DNA of 64,000 nt from assembly GCA_947034885.2 (NCBI GenBank), contig OX344753.2, positions 14,322,001 to 14,386,000 of the forward strand. The letters are read 5' to 3'. The stretch is from Thuidium tamariscinum (taxonomy: Eukaryota > Streptophyta > Bryopsida > Hypnales > Thuidiaceae). Made by a program: the position numbers and the translations under genes. Shown here piece by piece: positions 11,176-22,900 of this stretch. The notes beneath the pieces were generated by a model, which worked only from the letters and a program-made list of their open reading frames with translations, was not told where the DNA came from and did no database searches. Numbering within the stretch: the stretch's first letter is position 1; each line of letters starts with the position of its first letter.

Positions 11176-11965
11176 CACTCAAGACAAAACGTTTTCCTAA
11201 CAAGTAGTTTTAGATTATTATTTTATACAAAAAATGAGACAATATTGTAGCCTTTGCAACATCTGCGGATCAGATTTTATAAGATTTTTCTTCTATCTTA
11301 CATTGATGTTTTCTGGATTTGTATTAATTGTTAGCTATGACACCATAGTGAAGCATTTGTGTGTGAACTATACATTTTCATTTCATGCATTGTGAAAGGT
11401 ATTTTTGAATTTTATACCCTAAACCCTAAACTCCAAGTTTTAAAAATAAAATTTATTTTCATGTATTGTATTTTTGTTCCTTGTTAAAAATCTAATTCAA
11501 GTTCTATTTAGACTTGTTTATGACAATAATACCTATACATGTATGTATTTGTTTTACATTCTATTGTTTGTTGTCAATTTTTTTTCAACTCAAAAGAATT
11601 ACGTTAATAATTTTTGAAATATTTATGTTTGTTCAAAGATTTAATTTTAATTATTTTCTTAGATGTGATACTCAATTTAATTGTGAAATTTGTTTTCCAT
11701 TGATTCATCTTTAGTGTAGGATAAAATGATTGACAAAATAGAAAGTTGAAAAGATCTAAGTACAACCTTTTACCCCTTCATTTTAAATTTGAACAAAACA
11801 TGATAAACGGTTCAAGACTAAATTGATTATTGGAAAATTAATTAATTAAAATAAGAAGGGTAGTCTTAAATCTCTCCTCATTAGATTATTGAACATATTT
11901 TTTTAGTTCAACACTTCAACTTTCTGTTCAATATTATAATGGAAAGGTTGTATTTGGATATTTGG

Positions 11966-14900
11966 AAAATTGAATTTCCTTATACTATGGATTTTATTAT
12001 TGTTGATTTTAATTTCTTAATAATTATAAAAACGATTTATGACTACATTGGGTGTTGGAAAAGAAATCAAAGAAAATGACAAAGGGTTTTCCTAAATCTT
12101 TCTCTATTAGATGATTGTACACCATTTACAATTCAACCTCTTGTTGAATATTATAATGGTAAGATTGTACATGAAAGTTTTAATCATTTGAAGGCAAAAT
12201 TTGAAATATGATGACTTTTGTTTTGTTTTGAATTTTGTACTTATCATTGAAAAAAATTCATGATTTAAGTAACTCTTGGAAAAGAAATTAAACAAAATGG
12301 AAAGGGCTTTTTTAAGTTTTTCGCATGAAACCATTTCATTTTTAATTCAATATCACAATGATAAGAATGTAATTGGAAGTTGTCAATGTCAAGAAGATAA
12401 GTTTTGTAACTTTGGTTTACCATAATTTTATTGTTGTTTTGAATTTTGCATCAATCATGGTATACAATTCATGATTGAATTGATTGTTAGAAAAGAAATA
12501 AAATAAAATGAATGAAGAACTATAGAAGAATATTTTTAAATGATTTTTTTATTGTTTAAGATTCATGATATGAAGTTATATTTTACCACCTTTAACTCAA
12601 ATTAAAAATTAGAGTGAAGATATTTAAATCAAAACTGTTCTTCTTGATTTATGGTTAATGTCAAAATTTTATCCTAATATAGTATTATATATCTTAAGTA
12701 AAATTTAAATATCGTTGTGAATTAAAGTCATTGATTCTTGTTTACCAAATTAACAAGAATTTTGTAACATTTTGATGTACAATGAGTTTAAGATCCACAA
12801 CTTGAAATACGAGTACCCCGGAGAGGTCTCTTACTAAACATTTTAGAAACTATGTGAGATCTAAAGTAGGGTACTATATATTTGTTGTGCCTAAATTTTC
12901 TTAAATTATTACATCTAGTATAGAATACATAAAATTACATGTAGGATATTCTATCTAATATAGAGTAATGTTTAATACTATGTATTAGACATGATGTAGA
13001 AAAAACATGAAGGCGCAAGAATATGAGAGGAAAAATAATTTTATATAGTAGGTGTTCAATGTCCTTAAAGAAGAGATGAACAAAGAGTGACACATTATTT
13101 GTCTCAAGTTATCTATGAATCTTGGATGAGAGGCTTGGTTGTCTTAAGAATTATCAATAAAATCAAAGAAATCACTTGGATCTTAGAGAATCCATCATGA
13201 ATTTTGTTTTAATATACTTTTATAGTCATATTTTTTCTCTCCAAATAAAAGAAAGGTATAAAAGAGCTTTGAGGTCTTTTAATTTGGGTGAAAATGTGTA
13301 CATGACCTATCTCTTTGAACAATTATTTTAAGATTGATGCTTTTTTGTAGGTGTGAACTCATTTTTATTCATTGAAGTTTGATTAAATCAATTAGTGTAT
13401 TTATTAATATACTTGTCTTTTTGTATAATATAAGCGTAAATGATAGATGCATGTTTTGTCTTTGCTTGTATATTATATTGTAATGTAGTTTCATTTTTCC
13501 TTTGCTATGAACTTGCACTTATTGTATTCATTGGAGTATATTGTAGATGATTGTAAATTCCTTTATACAACTAAATTTTTTGTGAATATAATATTTGGCT
13601 ATAGCACATTTGTTCAAACATATTATATTTTGGTTTTCAATAACATTCAAAAATAATTTGAAAGAGAAGGAATAAAAAACTTTAAAAGATAAGGATAAAA
13701 AATATTAGGAAAAAAAATCATACAATAATTATGAGTTTTAATTTTTAAATCTAATATAAGGGCCAAAAAACTTGACTCAAAAGATTATTATAAATAATAT
13801 AGGGTGCTACAAAAAATGGTAATTTAGAATTATTTTTAAAAATAGGGTATAAAAAAAAAAAAAATTAGGTAAGTATCTCGCAATAAAATATCTCCAGATC
13901 ACATGTGTGTGTGTATATATATATTTATTAAACCTCTAAGCTCGTGACCTCCCTCAGATGAGTATGTAATCAATTGCTTTAGAATAGACAAAAAAACAAT
14001 TGAAGGTGTAGGATTGGACACTAGTTTCAATAGATTAAAGTGACTTTCAAAGTAGCTTTTGTTCTTTAAGAGAACTTCACGGTATAAAAAAATTACAAAT
14101 AGACACAAATATAAATGGAATTGGTTTAAATTTTAAGAACTCTATCTTCCTATGACAACTTCAAATAAACTACCTTCAATTATTATAGAAAATTACAATT
14201 GATTGAAATTCTGATATTTTTAAAACAAATTTAAGGGTGAATTCATGAAACACTTGTACTATTTTCTGTCACACCGCATGTGCTGATTTGTTTTTTGGCC
14301 ATAACTTTTGTGTTTTGACTCTAAATGACTCGAAATTCATAGGGAAGGTACTCATGGCTATTATACACCTTACGTAATTTTTTCATAATTTTCAAAAATA
14401 TTTGAAGATTAAAATAGTACTAGTGATTGAATGTCACATTTGGCAGTTTAGGGGTTTTTAGTCACTAAGGAGTACCTTTTTTTCATGATTTTGAGCTAAA
14501 ATTTGTATGAATTGGTCTTCTAGTAGACTTCTAGCTTTCTAGAGAAGGGATTTTAAAAAAAGTCATTTTTGTGTGGTGTACAAGTCCACAAAGTGGACCT
14601 CTTTCTACATTTTTTTGGAAACATGTAAAAAATGATTTTGGTGATTTTTTTGATGAATAACCATCTCCATAAAGTTTCTGCAAATGTCCAATTTTTATTT
14701 TATTTTTTAAAAAAAATTCCTATTTTTTACTAATTAAAACATCAAAGTATGTATTTTCTTGAGGTTTGGCAAATCTCAAGTTCTCCTCAGTACTTAGAGA
14801 TTTTTTTAACAAATTTCCTTTGGTGGTTTTCTTCATCTTAAAGGTTTTTACATTAGTCATATTTTTTTTTAAATTTAAAATTATTTATTTAATTTTAAAG

Positions 14901-15116
14901 TACTCGCAAAAAAAATCAGCAAAATGCAACAAATAGTACAAGTGTTTCGTGAATTCACCCTTAATCTAAATAGGATGATTGCACGTCTAAATAAGAATAA
15001 ATAATAAGCATTTTAAATTTCTATACTATCACAACAAAGACCAAAGCTAGGGTGAATAGAGGTACAAGACAAAAAAGAATAACAAACAATAAAATGAAAA
15101 ACATAATAATCAAAAA
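11966..15116. other. Spacer between foldback arms
   Basis: AT-rich and non-coding, with a decayed terminus resembling MITE A near 12815 (CCCCGGAGAGGTCTCTTAC), a short GT/TA microsatellite near 13905-13925, and a complete 734 bp TIR element at 14231. No transposase motif or long reading frame was seen, so any mobility of the whole element must have been supplied in trans. Confidence 0.5.
14231..14964 (+). mobile_element. Non-autonomous TIR element family C, copy 1 (734 bp)
   Basis: Ends in inverted repeats of about 34 bp: TTAAGGGTGAATTCATGAAA continuing ACACTTGTACTATTT, mirrored at the right by AAATAGTACAAGTGTTTCGT ending CACCCTTAA. The two TIRs differ at a single position within this span. 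The interior is AT-rich with no open frame. A second full copy lies at 43052 and a decayed inverted one near 59.8 kb, so the boundaries are supported by comparison. Confidence 0.85.
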
Positions 15117-15398
15117 ATTTCCAAATATCCAAATACAACCTTTCCATTATAATATTGAACAGAAAGTTGAAGTGTTGAACTAAAAAAATATGTTCAATAA
15201 TCTAATGAGGAGAGATTTAAGACTACCGTTCTTATTTTAATTAATTAATTTTCCAACAATCAATTTAGTCTTGAACCGTTTATCATGTTTTGTTCAAATT
15301 TAAAATGAAGGGGTAAAAGGTTGTACTTAGATCTTTTCAACTTTCTATTTTGTCAATCATTTTATCCTACACTAAAGATGAATCAATGGAAAACAAAT

Positions 15399-15902
15399 CA
15401 TAAGAGGTTTTTTGGGGGCATAACATTCAGTAGCAAGAAGAGACTCTGCCTTTTCCAAGCAGCCAGAGTCATCCACGAATTCCAAGCTGAAACTCTGACG
15501 TGCCTTGCTACTAAATACAAGTTACTGATTTGGTGTGGAATATTCCACACCATTTCATCCTTTTGGATGAAATGATGTGGGATATTCCCCACGATTCTGT
15601 CTTTGGGAAGGCAGTCCTACAGAGCGCTACTAGAGCGCTACTGAATGTTATGGGTGTTGGGAGACTGTTTTAGCCTCGTTCCCTATTTCTGTGAACCAGC
15701 CCTGCTGGTCAGAATAAAAAAATATTAAAAAAATAATAAAAAAATAAAAAAATATAATAATAATTTTTTTAATTTAATAAAATATTATTATTTGATGTGG
15801 CAGTCTCTGTGCCACATTAGATCACTGTAGATCAGCTGTTGCAGCGAGTTCCCACAGTCTGGGAACTTGCAGTCTCTCAACTATGGAAGAAAACCTCTTA
15901 TG
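15399..15902 (+). mobile_element. MITE family D-like insertion (504 bp) in right foldback arm
   Basis: Interrupts the right arm exactly: CATAAGAGGTTTT at the left and AAAACCTCTTATG at the right form a 13 bp perfect TIR. Removing it rejoins AACAAAT to TTCACAA, which is precisely the sequence of the left arm at this point. The interior has several small palindromes (e.g. GTGTGGAATATTCCACAC, and GTTCCCACAGTCTGGGAAC) and an A/T core (15715-15795). It shares end sequence and layout with the family D elements at 49.8 and 55.4 kb. No target-site duplication is visible. Confidence 0.8.
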
Positions 15903-16429
15903 TTCACAATTAAATTGAGTATCACATCTAAGAAAATAATTAAAATTAAATCTTTGAACAAACATAAATATTTCAAAAATTATTAACGTAATTCTTTTGA
16001 GTTGAAAAAAAATTGACAACAAACAATAGAATGTAAAACAAATACATACATGTATAGGTATTATTGTCATAAACAAGTCTAAATAGAACTTGAATTAGAT
16101 TTTTAACAAGGAACAAAAATATAATACATGAAAATAAATTTTATTTTTAAAACTTGGAGTTTAGGGTTTAGGGTATAAAATTCAAAAATACCTTTCACAA
16201 TGCATGAAATGAAAATGTATAGTTCACACACAAATGCTTCACTATGGAGTCATAGCTAACAATTAATACAAATCCAGAAAACATCAATGTAAGATAGAAG
16301 AAAAATCTTATAAAATCTGATCCGCCGATGTTGCAAAGGCTACAATATTGTCTCATTTTTTGTATAAAATAATAATCTAAAACTACTTGTTAGGAAAACG
16401 TTTTGTCTTGAGTGATTTTTGTAGGATGA

Positions 16430-16940
16430 CTTTGGGTCTTGTGGGGGCAAGTGTGGATCTCAAAGGGGCGACTTCAGGTCATAGGTGACCTTTGGTGATG
16501 GTGGGAACTTTTCCCCCTCCTCTAAGTTCAAAAGTTGGTAGTTTTGGAGTTTTTTGAGTGATTTCAGGTTTGAAGGGGGCTAGTGCGGATCTTGAAAGGG
16601 CGACTTCGGGTCTTGTGGGGGCGAGTGCGGGTCTCAAAGGGGCGACTTTGGGTCATAGGTGACCTTTGGTGATGGTGGGCTCTTTTTTGGTTCAAAATTT
16701 GGCAATTTGGGAGTTTTTTGGGGTGACTTCGGGTCTTGGGGGGCGAGTGCAGGTCATGGCGACCTCGGGTGGAGGTGGGAACCTTTTCCCTTCCTTTTGG
16801 TTCAAAATTTGGTAGTTTTGGAGGTTTTGGGGGGCGATTTTGGGTTTGGAGGGGGCGACTTCGGGTCTTGGGGGACGAGTGCAGGTCTTGGACGAGTGAC
16901 TTTGGATCTTGGGCGACCTTTGGTGATGAAAGACTCTTCA
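16430..16940 (-). repeat. Minisatellite in right foldback arm
   Basis: Inverted counterpart of 10510-11175, built of the same GGGGGCGA(G/C)T... and GGGCGACTT(C/T)GGGTC units, but about 150 bp shorter. The arms have therefore changed repeat number independently. Open frames here are repeat artefacts. Confidence 0.8.
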
Positions 16941-17335
16941 TATGTTCAAAATTTGACAGTTATGGGAGATTTTAGGGGAGAATTAGGGGTAGGAGAAGAT
17001 TTGAGGACTAGAAGATACCCTACCTGCACTTGCCCCTACCTCCACTTGCCCCATTCCCGAAGTCGCACTTAGACTTGCTGTCACCTTACTCTTATCTGCG
17101 CGTGCCCTTGTTTTGGGACCTACAGTTGCCCTTGCTGACGTGGTCTACACTATCCACATAGTGTTTTTTTGTTTTTTTTCGGGCAGCAAAATTTTTGTAA
17201 CCCAAAATCCTTATACAACAACGATGTCTTATATGCCCAACAATTTCGTACTTGACACGCGACATTTGACAGACAACTCGACACAAAACCTCGAAAATGC
17301 GTTGGACAGAACAACCTTGCATTTAAGTGTACAAC

Positions 17336-18156
17336 ATATCCATCCAAAAGTCTTGAATAGATGTAGATGTAGGATGCAATTGAGTAAGGGGCATTAGAAT
17401 TAATTGTGAAGGAAACTGCGGTTTGAATGAAGGGTTTTGGAGGGAGGCATAACTAAAAATAGTAGAAAAGAAACACAACACCAAAGTCCTCGGAGCATCT
17501 TCAGTCCTCCGCTCAGCAATTGTCTTGAGCACATCTCATGATAAGGTTCTTTTTTCCTTCTAAGTCTTTTTCCGTTGCAGGCGCCTCAATGCTATGATGG
17601 TACCTAGAACCCCAAACACTCGGCTAGAGTTCTTTGCTGCTGGTGCGGCAACAATAAATAGAATGCAAAGGTGCGTGAAGTGAGGAAGATCTCAAATTGT
17701 CACTATTTTTGGTGTTGTCGGAGAAGTGTAGAGGACTTTAGAGGGTATAACAAAGCACCAATTTTTGTCGAGTGGGAGCTAAGAAGTGCTGCGGCCTTGA
17801 AAGGAACGTAAGAGGTGCCAAATGCATTGGGACAAGATTTTGTTGCACTGCGTAGAACTTGCCGTTGTAGTGCATTCATACCGGACACATTGAAGATGCT
17901 CTTAGGACCTCAAATTTGGTGCTTTCGCCTCTAGGGAGTTTGATCTTGTGTTTTTTCCAAATTACGACTCTTGACATGGTCCGGCATTTCCCCACTTTAA
18001 AATTAACTCTTAAATAAGATAGATGCAACCATTTCCATCCATGTATCTGATTCCAATTACATCTACGCAAGGGGTACATTCTAAAAACGAAATGTGGATC
18101 ATTCGTACATGTTGTTGGAAGGCAATAAACGGACGGGAATAGGTGCACCCACCTTA
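17336..18156. other. Intergenic, with a possible ~410 bp MITE
   Basis: GGAGCATCTTCAGT at 17492 and TTGAAGATGCTCTTA ending at 17904 form inverted ends of a kind common in plant MITEs. The last bases (AGGTGCACCCACCTTA, to 18156) match one terminus of MITE family B, and no partner terminus was found. No gene is recognised. Confidence 0.4.
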
Positions 18157-18163
18157 AGGGGGA

Positions 18164-19057
18164 ATGACAATGGCTATGCTTTTTGCAGATGCACCATTTT
18201 CTAAAATCATTATGAGTTCACTAAAATTGGCTACCGGCGCAATTGCAGGTCCGGCCGTCCGGGGGCAGCCAGGTTCGCTGGTGCTCTTGGTGGATGGAGG
18301 GGCAACTACTGTTGGCCATTCTCGCATTCCGTTGCGTGTGCGAGTGCCATTGACGAAGGCGAAGGAGCTGGCCACGCCTTCCCATTCACGATTAGGATGC
18401 TGCGCCATTCGGCGACAGTTTGATAAAATATGTAGAGAATCATCGGTGCGTTTAGAGTATCAGGCCACGGAATCATGTGATTTAGGGTTGGAGAGACTGT
18501 TTGATTTTAGTCGCTTCAATTCGATTACACTCCATGGATGCAGCCGGTGGCTTCTGAAGACGAAGTTTGCGGATCCGTTGCAAGCCGCACGCTCATGTCT
18601 ACCTATGACATCTTCCAGCAGCTTCGGAATTCCGCTCTCGAAGACGCGGCCGGCCGGCATGATCACGGCATTGCAGAGTGCGCACTTGAGCGGCCATGGC
18701 GTGATCGACAGTGCCAGAATGGAGGATCCTACTTCCCTCGACCATGGCCTGTTCGACAACAGCCATGGCCAGAATTGCGTTTCGGCAGATGCAGGCAGAC
18801 CGGTATCAGAATCCGCTTTTGAAATCTTTGATGACCACTGCGAAGAGGAGCTGAGCGATGGGAGGACGACTCTGGCCGTATCGTGCGATAACTCCTGCGA
18901 CAACTGCGATAATATTGCCGACAATCTTGCAGCTGAAGGTATCGATAATTTGAGAAGTTTGCTGAAGAGTGTTTCCATGCATGCCGTTAGAGACAAGTAC
19001 TGCTTCCCTACGAGCAACCACTGGTGGAAGGTCAAGAGTCTACCTGGCGTACGCTAG
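18164..19057 (+). CDS. Hypothetical protein, 297-codon open frame
   Basis: The longest uninterrupted frame in the window, in a GC-richer stretch that runs from about 18.15 to 22.9 kb. The predicted product is not recognised. Its C-terminal third is acidic and cysteine-containing (SAFEIFDDHCEEELSDGRTT, then a CDNSCDNCDN cluster), and there is no signal peptide or membrane segment. An in-frame stop lies two codons upstream of the first ATG, and a MITE B terminus ends right there, so the true 5' end may have been cut away. Long frames also exist on the opposite strand (18460-19035 and 18154-18408) and in another plus frame from 18538. It could therefore be a real exon, part of a multi-exon gene, or a chance frame in a non-coding transcript. 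No function is proposed. Confidence 0.3.
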   Translation: MTMAMLFADAPFSKIIMSSLKLATGAIAGPAVRGQPGSLVLLVDGGATTVGHSRIPLRVRVPLTKAKELATPSHSRLGCCAIRRQFDKICRESSVRLEYQATESCDLGLERLFDFSRFNSITLHGCSRWLLKTKFADPLQAARSCLPMTSSSSFGIPLSKTRPAGMITALQSAHLSGHGVIDSARMEDPTSLDHGLFDNSHGQNCVSADAGRPVSESAFEIFDDHCEEELSDGRTTLAVSCDNSCDNCDNIADNLAAEGIDNLRSLLKSVSMHAVRDKYCFPTSNHWWKVKSLPGVR

Positions 19058-22000
19058 CAGGCTCATGCGTATTTAGTTAGATGCCGCAGTGGCGTAAGAG
19101 TCTCGCTAGTCTGTGCTTGCCAACGCAGAGGTACAATGTGTGCTTAAGCTCATCTCCAAGCTGATTCCACTCTAGAGTTTTTTTCCTCCGGAATGCTTAA
19201 ATACACCGCTTACTAAAATCACTATTTAAAATTTAGTAATCAAAGGTAAGTAGGTTTAAAGTTTCGATACGTATGCTCAGTGGGAAATTTATATACAAGC
19301 GCATATTTAATCCATTATTTACGATATTGGAGGAGCACTTACACTACGTCTGCACTTGCAAATTCAACTGATATTGAAAACACGGCTTCCAACACACTTT
19401 TATGTGATGCCTCTGCAGAGCTTGCCGTGACCTGGCTAGTTTGTTTGCCACTCACGGAGGACTTAGAAACGGCATATATGCTCTGTGATTGTCGAACAAA
19501 TTTCGGGCGCAGCAGTCTGATGCCATCTCTCACGTTGATTGTAGGTTTCAATGAGCAGACGAAGGCTAAGAGAAGACTGAGGAGGCCGTCGGCATAGAAA
19601 ATACTTGACCAAGCTAAGAAACCCATGGGACTGGCGGAAATAAGATTGGAGCAGTTAGACACTGAAAAGCGCGAAAATGCGTCGCGGTGCCTGAGTGGAC
19701 ACTCGATCGAGGTTTCGTGCGAAGTAGACCCATTTTGTCATGAAAACTTCGGAGAAGTGCTTGGTGCGGGTGTCCTTGAAATTCCTGTCCACTCGTGTGC
19801 AGAGAGTTTGAGAGATTCGTTCCGGGCGTTGATCATCCTGAATACCTCTTGAACATTTAGCGGAGAATCCGGCGGAGAAGGAAGAAGCGAGAGACAATTC
19901 CAGTCACCAAGTACTTAACAGTCCTTGTTAATTATATCGCAGTTGAACGGCCAACTAAGATTCCTAACAACCACTCCAAGTTTCCCCAGTGCGCTACTCA
20001 CTGCCTTGAATGAGAGACGGAATTGCAGGTTGCACAGGGACGGGAAATGGCTTTACTCTCTCACTCCTGGGATGCTATTTGGTTATTTTTTCGCAGAGGA
20101 GGGAAAGCGATAATCGTTTCTACCGCACAGCAGCTAATCAGCTATATGTACTTCTCGTGTAGCGCGCTAGCAATTCTCATCCAGGTGATCCGAATCCACT
20201 TTGCAATTGAGGGATACCAATGTCAGGCATTATTTGATTCAAACTTGATTTCTGTGAAGTTGTTATCATCTATCGAGTTGGGCTATTGATTTGGTTATCT
20301 CACACTTGCATCCAGTGGACAAGGCATATCCTACCTATTCTTCGCGGGCGATCTCAGCATCAGAGGATCTAAACGCCTCGCGAACGTCTTAACCTGTTAA
20401 TATATCAGGTGATATCACTTCGGTCTTATTTAGTCCTGCATTGGTTTCATTGGTCATGCGAGGTTGGCTTGACCTCCTGGGATGGGATGGAGACCTAATT
20501 GTAATTCAGAAATATATATGCAATTAAGACGTACAGTATGCGAAGAGCGTGTTCTTCTATTTCCACCTAATTTTCATGTGATTTCATGCTTTCATTTGAG
20601 GAAAATAAAGAAGATATTTTCTGCACCTCTGAAACATTCGTGGGTTTAGTTGACCATGTACAGAGTATAGTTTCTAGCGATGAAACACGCATCCCATTTG
20701 TGCGAGGTACTTATCAAACCATTGTTCGAACGGTCATATGAATGTCACTTCCATTCTTATGAATACAGTTGTGAACAAACTCTTTCAAAGAGTTTGTTCC
20801 CCTTGCCTCGTTTAAGATCTCAGGGGAGCGCGGTGCGAAGGCTCTGACTGGTGAACTCGAGTTTCCTTATGTACATCCTTCGCGCTAGTTTGAAATTGGT
20901 GAACCTTAAAGAAATCCTCAACTTTTCAATTCGCTGATAATCCAACTGTCATTGTTCGTTCTTGGTGGCAGCCAGAATTTCAAACTAGCTTCCTTCTACC
21001 TTTCATGATCCTCTCAACTTTTACCGAGGACGGAGGTGTTCGAGAATGTTCGAGCAATATCGTTATCAGTCATCGACATTACTTGCAAGGTGACTAACTG
21101 ATTACAGCTGAAGTCCACAATTCTCTACTTGTCCATTACAATCCACCATGGAAAGGCATCCAAGTTACGACTTGCAAAATCTGATGGTGCAAACGAGAGG
21201 TCATACAATGGACCCTTGAATCCGATACTGTTAAAGCTTGTCTTCACGCCATTGAGATTGGGAGCAGACTCTCGAAGCTGGTTAATACATCTCAAACGAT
21301 CTTCCTTGGTTGAAGCTACATTTCAGAATGGTTGCTCGTGGCCTCTTAGCACTAAGCAGGTGACCTTAATCTGCAGATTGCAATGTCCGTTCTGGAGTCG
21401 ATTATCCATGATGAAGTGGCCCGTGGAGATATTTGCAGACCGGATTGTAACCTCGTTATGAATATCGTAGAAAGGCTCTCCTATGTGGTGCGGATTTTAA
21501 TTGCATGTAATTCTTGCATTTGTATGAAAACGAAGAGCTTGTTTTGACTCCCAAGTGGTCCTCACTCGGTGAGGTAGCAGACTAATCGCACGTCTTAATG
21601 GTGGGCTCGATGTTGGCTGTTAATCCGAGGCCGCGATTCTGGCCGGGCGTCGTTCAAGATTTCTCGCGTCGATTAATATTCGGATCGAGTTGTCCGATGC
21701 TACACTCTTCTGTGTCAGCACCCAAGGTATGTATTGATCTGCTCCCATGACTGTGGCCTTCTCTTATTTATTTAAACATGACTTGCGAGCAAGAGTGTCG
21801 AGGTAATTTGTTTTTCCTGTAGAGCTTTGGAGCCTGTGAAAGACAACTTTTCTGAGCAACTGCAGGGCCATACTTTTCGTGAACTCAAGAAGGTGGCCAC
21901 TGTTTTCTTCGCTACTGTTACAATGTCAGTGGATTTTTGAGAAGCTGATGTGCGGATGGAAAGCTATTGATTCTCCTCGCCGTCCTTGTTTGGGGACCTT

Positions 22001-22900
22001 AAGGTTTAGGAATGAGAGCCTAAATGATGGGTCTCCTTGGAGATGCTTGTGACTGAGGACCGCTTCTGCTGTCTAAATAGTGTCGAACGTTCCTTCAGGT
22101 TTATCCCTCATATATTCCGAATTCTGCTGCATCAGCTACTACTCTGCATTGGGAAAGTCGATACTTAATTACCTTCCGCAACTTTCGCCTTCATGCTCGC
22201 AATTTTCTACTCCAACTGCGACCTCCCAAGCAAATGGCAAGGAAAATATTACTTCTGAAAGAAGCCTAAATGATTCTCCTGAAAGAAGCCTAAACTCGCC
22301 TCCTCTTCCTAGAGATCAAAATTCGCTGAGTGTGATATCAGGTGGCCTCTGTTTTCTTCGCTACTGTTATGATATCAGTGGATCATGATATCAACATCCA
22401 GATCACTCGATCTTCGATGGATTACTTCTCAGTATTTAATTGTGGATGCAGGAGCCAGTTAAGAATGTGGGTTGGTGAGCTTGATGAGCTCCAACAGCCC
22501 ATGAAACCAGACTCGACAATTTCAGAAGTAATTGACCAGTGCCCCCAAATGGTACAGTAGCTATGAGAGGATGGTCCAAGCTGGCCCACGCAAGATGTCG
22601 ATTTCAGTGTTGCATTCGAGAACTCTACTATTAAGAGGCAATTACTTTGAGGAAAGATGAATCACGCACGAAGTGCCCAGTGTGCCCATTTTGCGAAGTA
22701 CAGAGGTTACATTGAGCAAGAACCTGAACCAGTTGCATGGAGATGATTTTTTGGAAAAATCAAGTGGAACCATAAAAGGATTTACCAGAATGACATAGAG
22801 AAAGAGGAGAAGGTGGAAGACTCAAATGGTGGGGGAAAAACGAAGAACTTGTACTGTTGGAGTCAAAAGGTACATGTCTGTAATGTCACAAAAGGTGTCT
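19058..22900. other. GC-richer region, possible transcription unit, no recognised product
   Basis: Base composition resembles exonic DNA more than the flanking AT-rich DNA, and several splice-like junctions occur on the plus strand (e.g. CCCAAG/GTATGTATTG near 21727 and TTTTTCCTGTAG/AG near 21823). Two candidate coding pieces are 22186-22340 (a Ser/Pro-rich stretch including ENITSERSLNDSPERSLN) and 22455-22560 (acidic, ending in a stop after QCPQMVQ), but I could not join them in a consistent phase. A 45 bp near-duplicate (21891-21935 and 22340-22384) and a 27 bp palindrome (20773-20799) also lie here. It could be a lineage-specific gene, a pseudogene or a long non-coding RNA. Confidence 0.3.

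Larger units (their letters stand above)
10125..17335. mobile_element. Foldback-like element with ~1.8 kb inverted arms
   Basis: The left arm (about 10125-11965) recurs inverted as the right arm (about 15117-17335). Matching landmarks are the outer ends containing GCAAGGTTGTTC (10140 and, inverted, 17312-17323), GTTCAAAATTTGACAGTT near the inner side of the outer quarter, the minisatellite section, and the inner ends ATCCAAATACAACCTTTCC. The right arm is longer because of an inserted MITE; the left arm has more minisatellite. The intervening ~3.1 kb (11966-15116) encodes no recognised transposase. Long TIRs with internal tandem repeats are the hallmark of foldback (FB/TU-type) elements. An inverted segmental duplication is the alternative. 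Confidence 0.6.

Noticed and set aside
11415-11436. Telomere-like CCCTAAA repeats (also near 16160 and 50250)
   Set aside because: Only two consecutive copies at each place, within transposon sequence; too few for an interstitial telomere tract.
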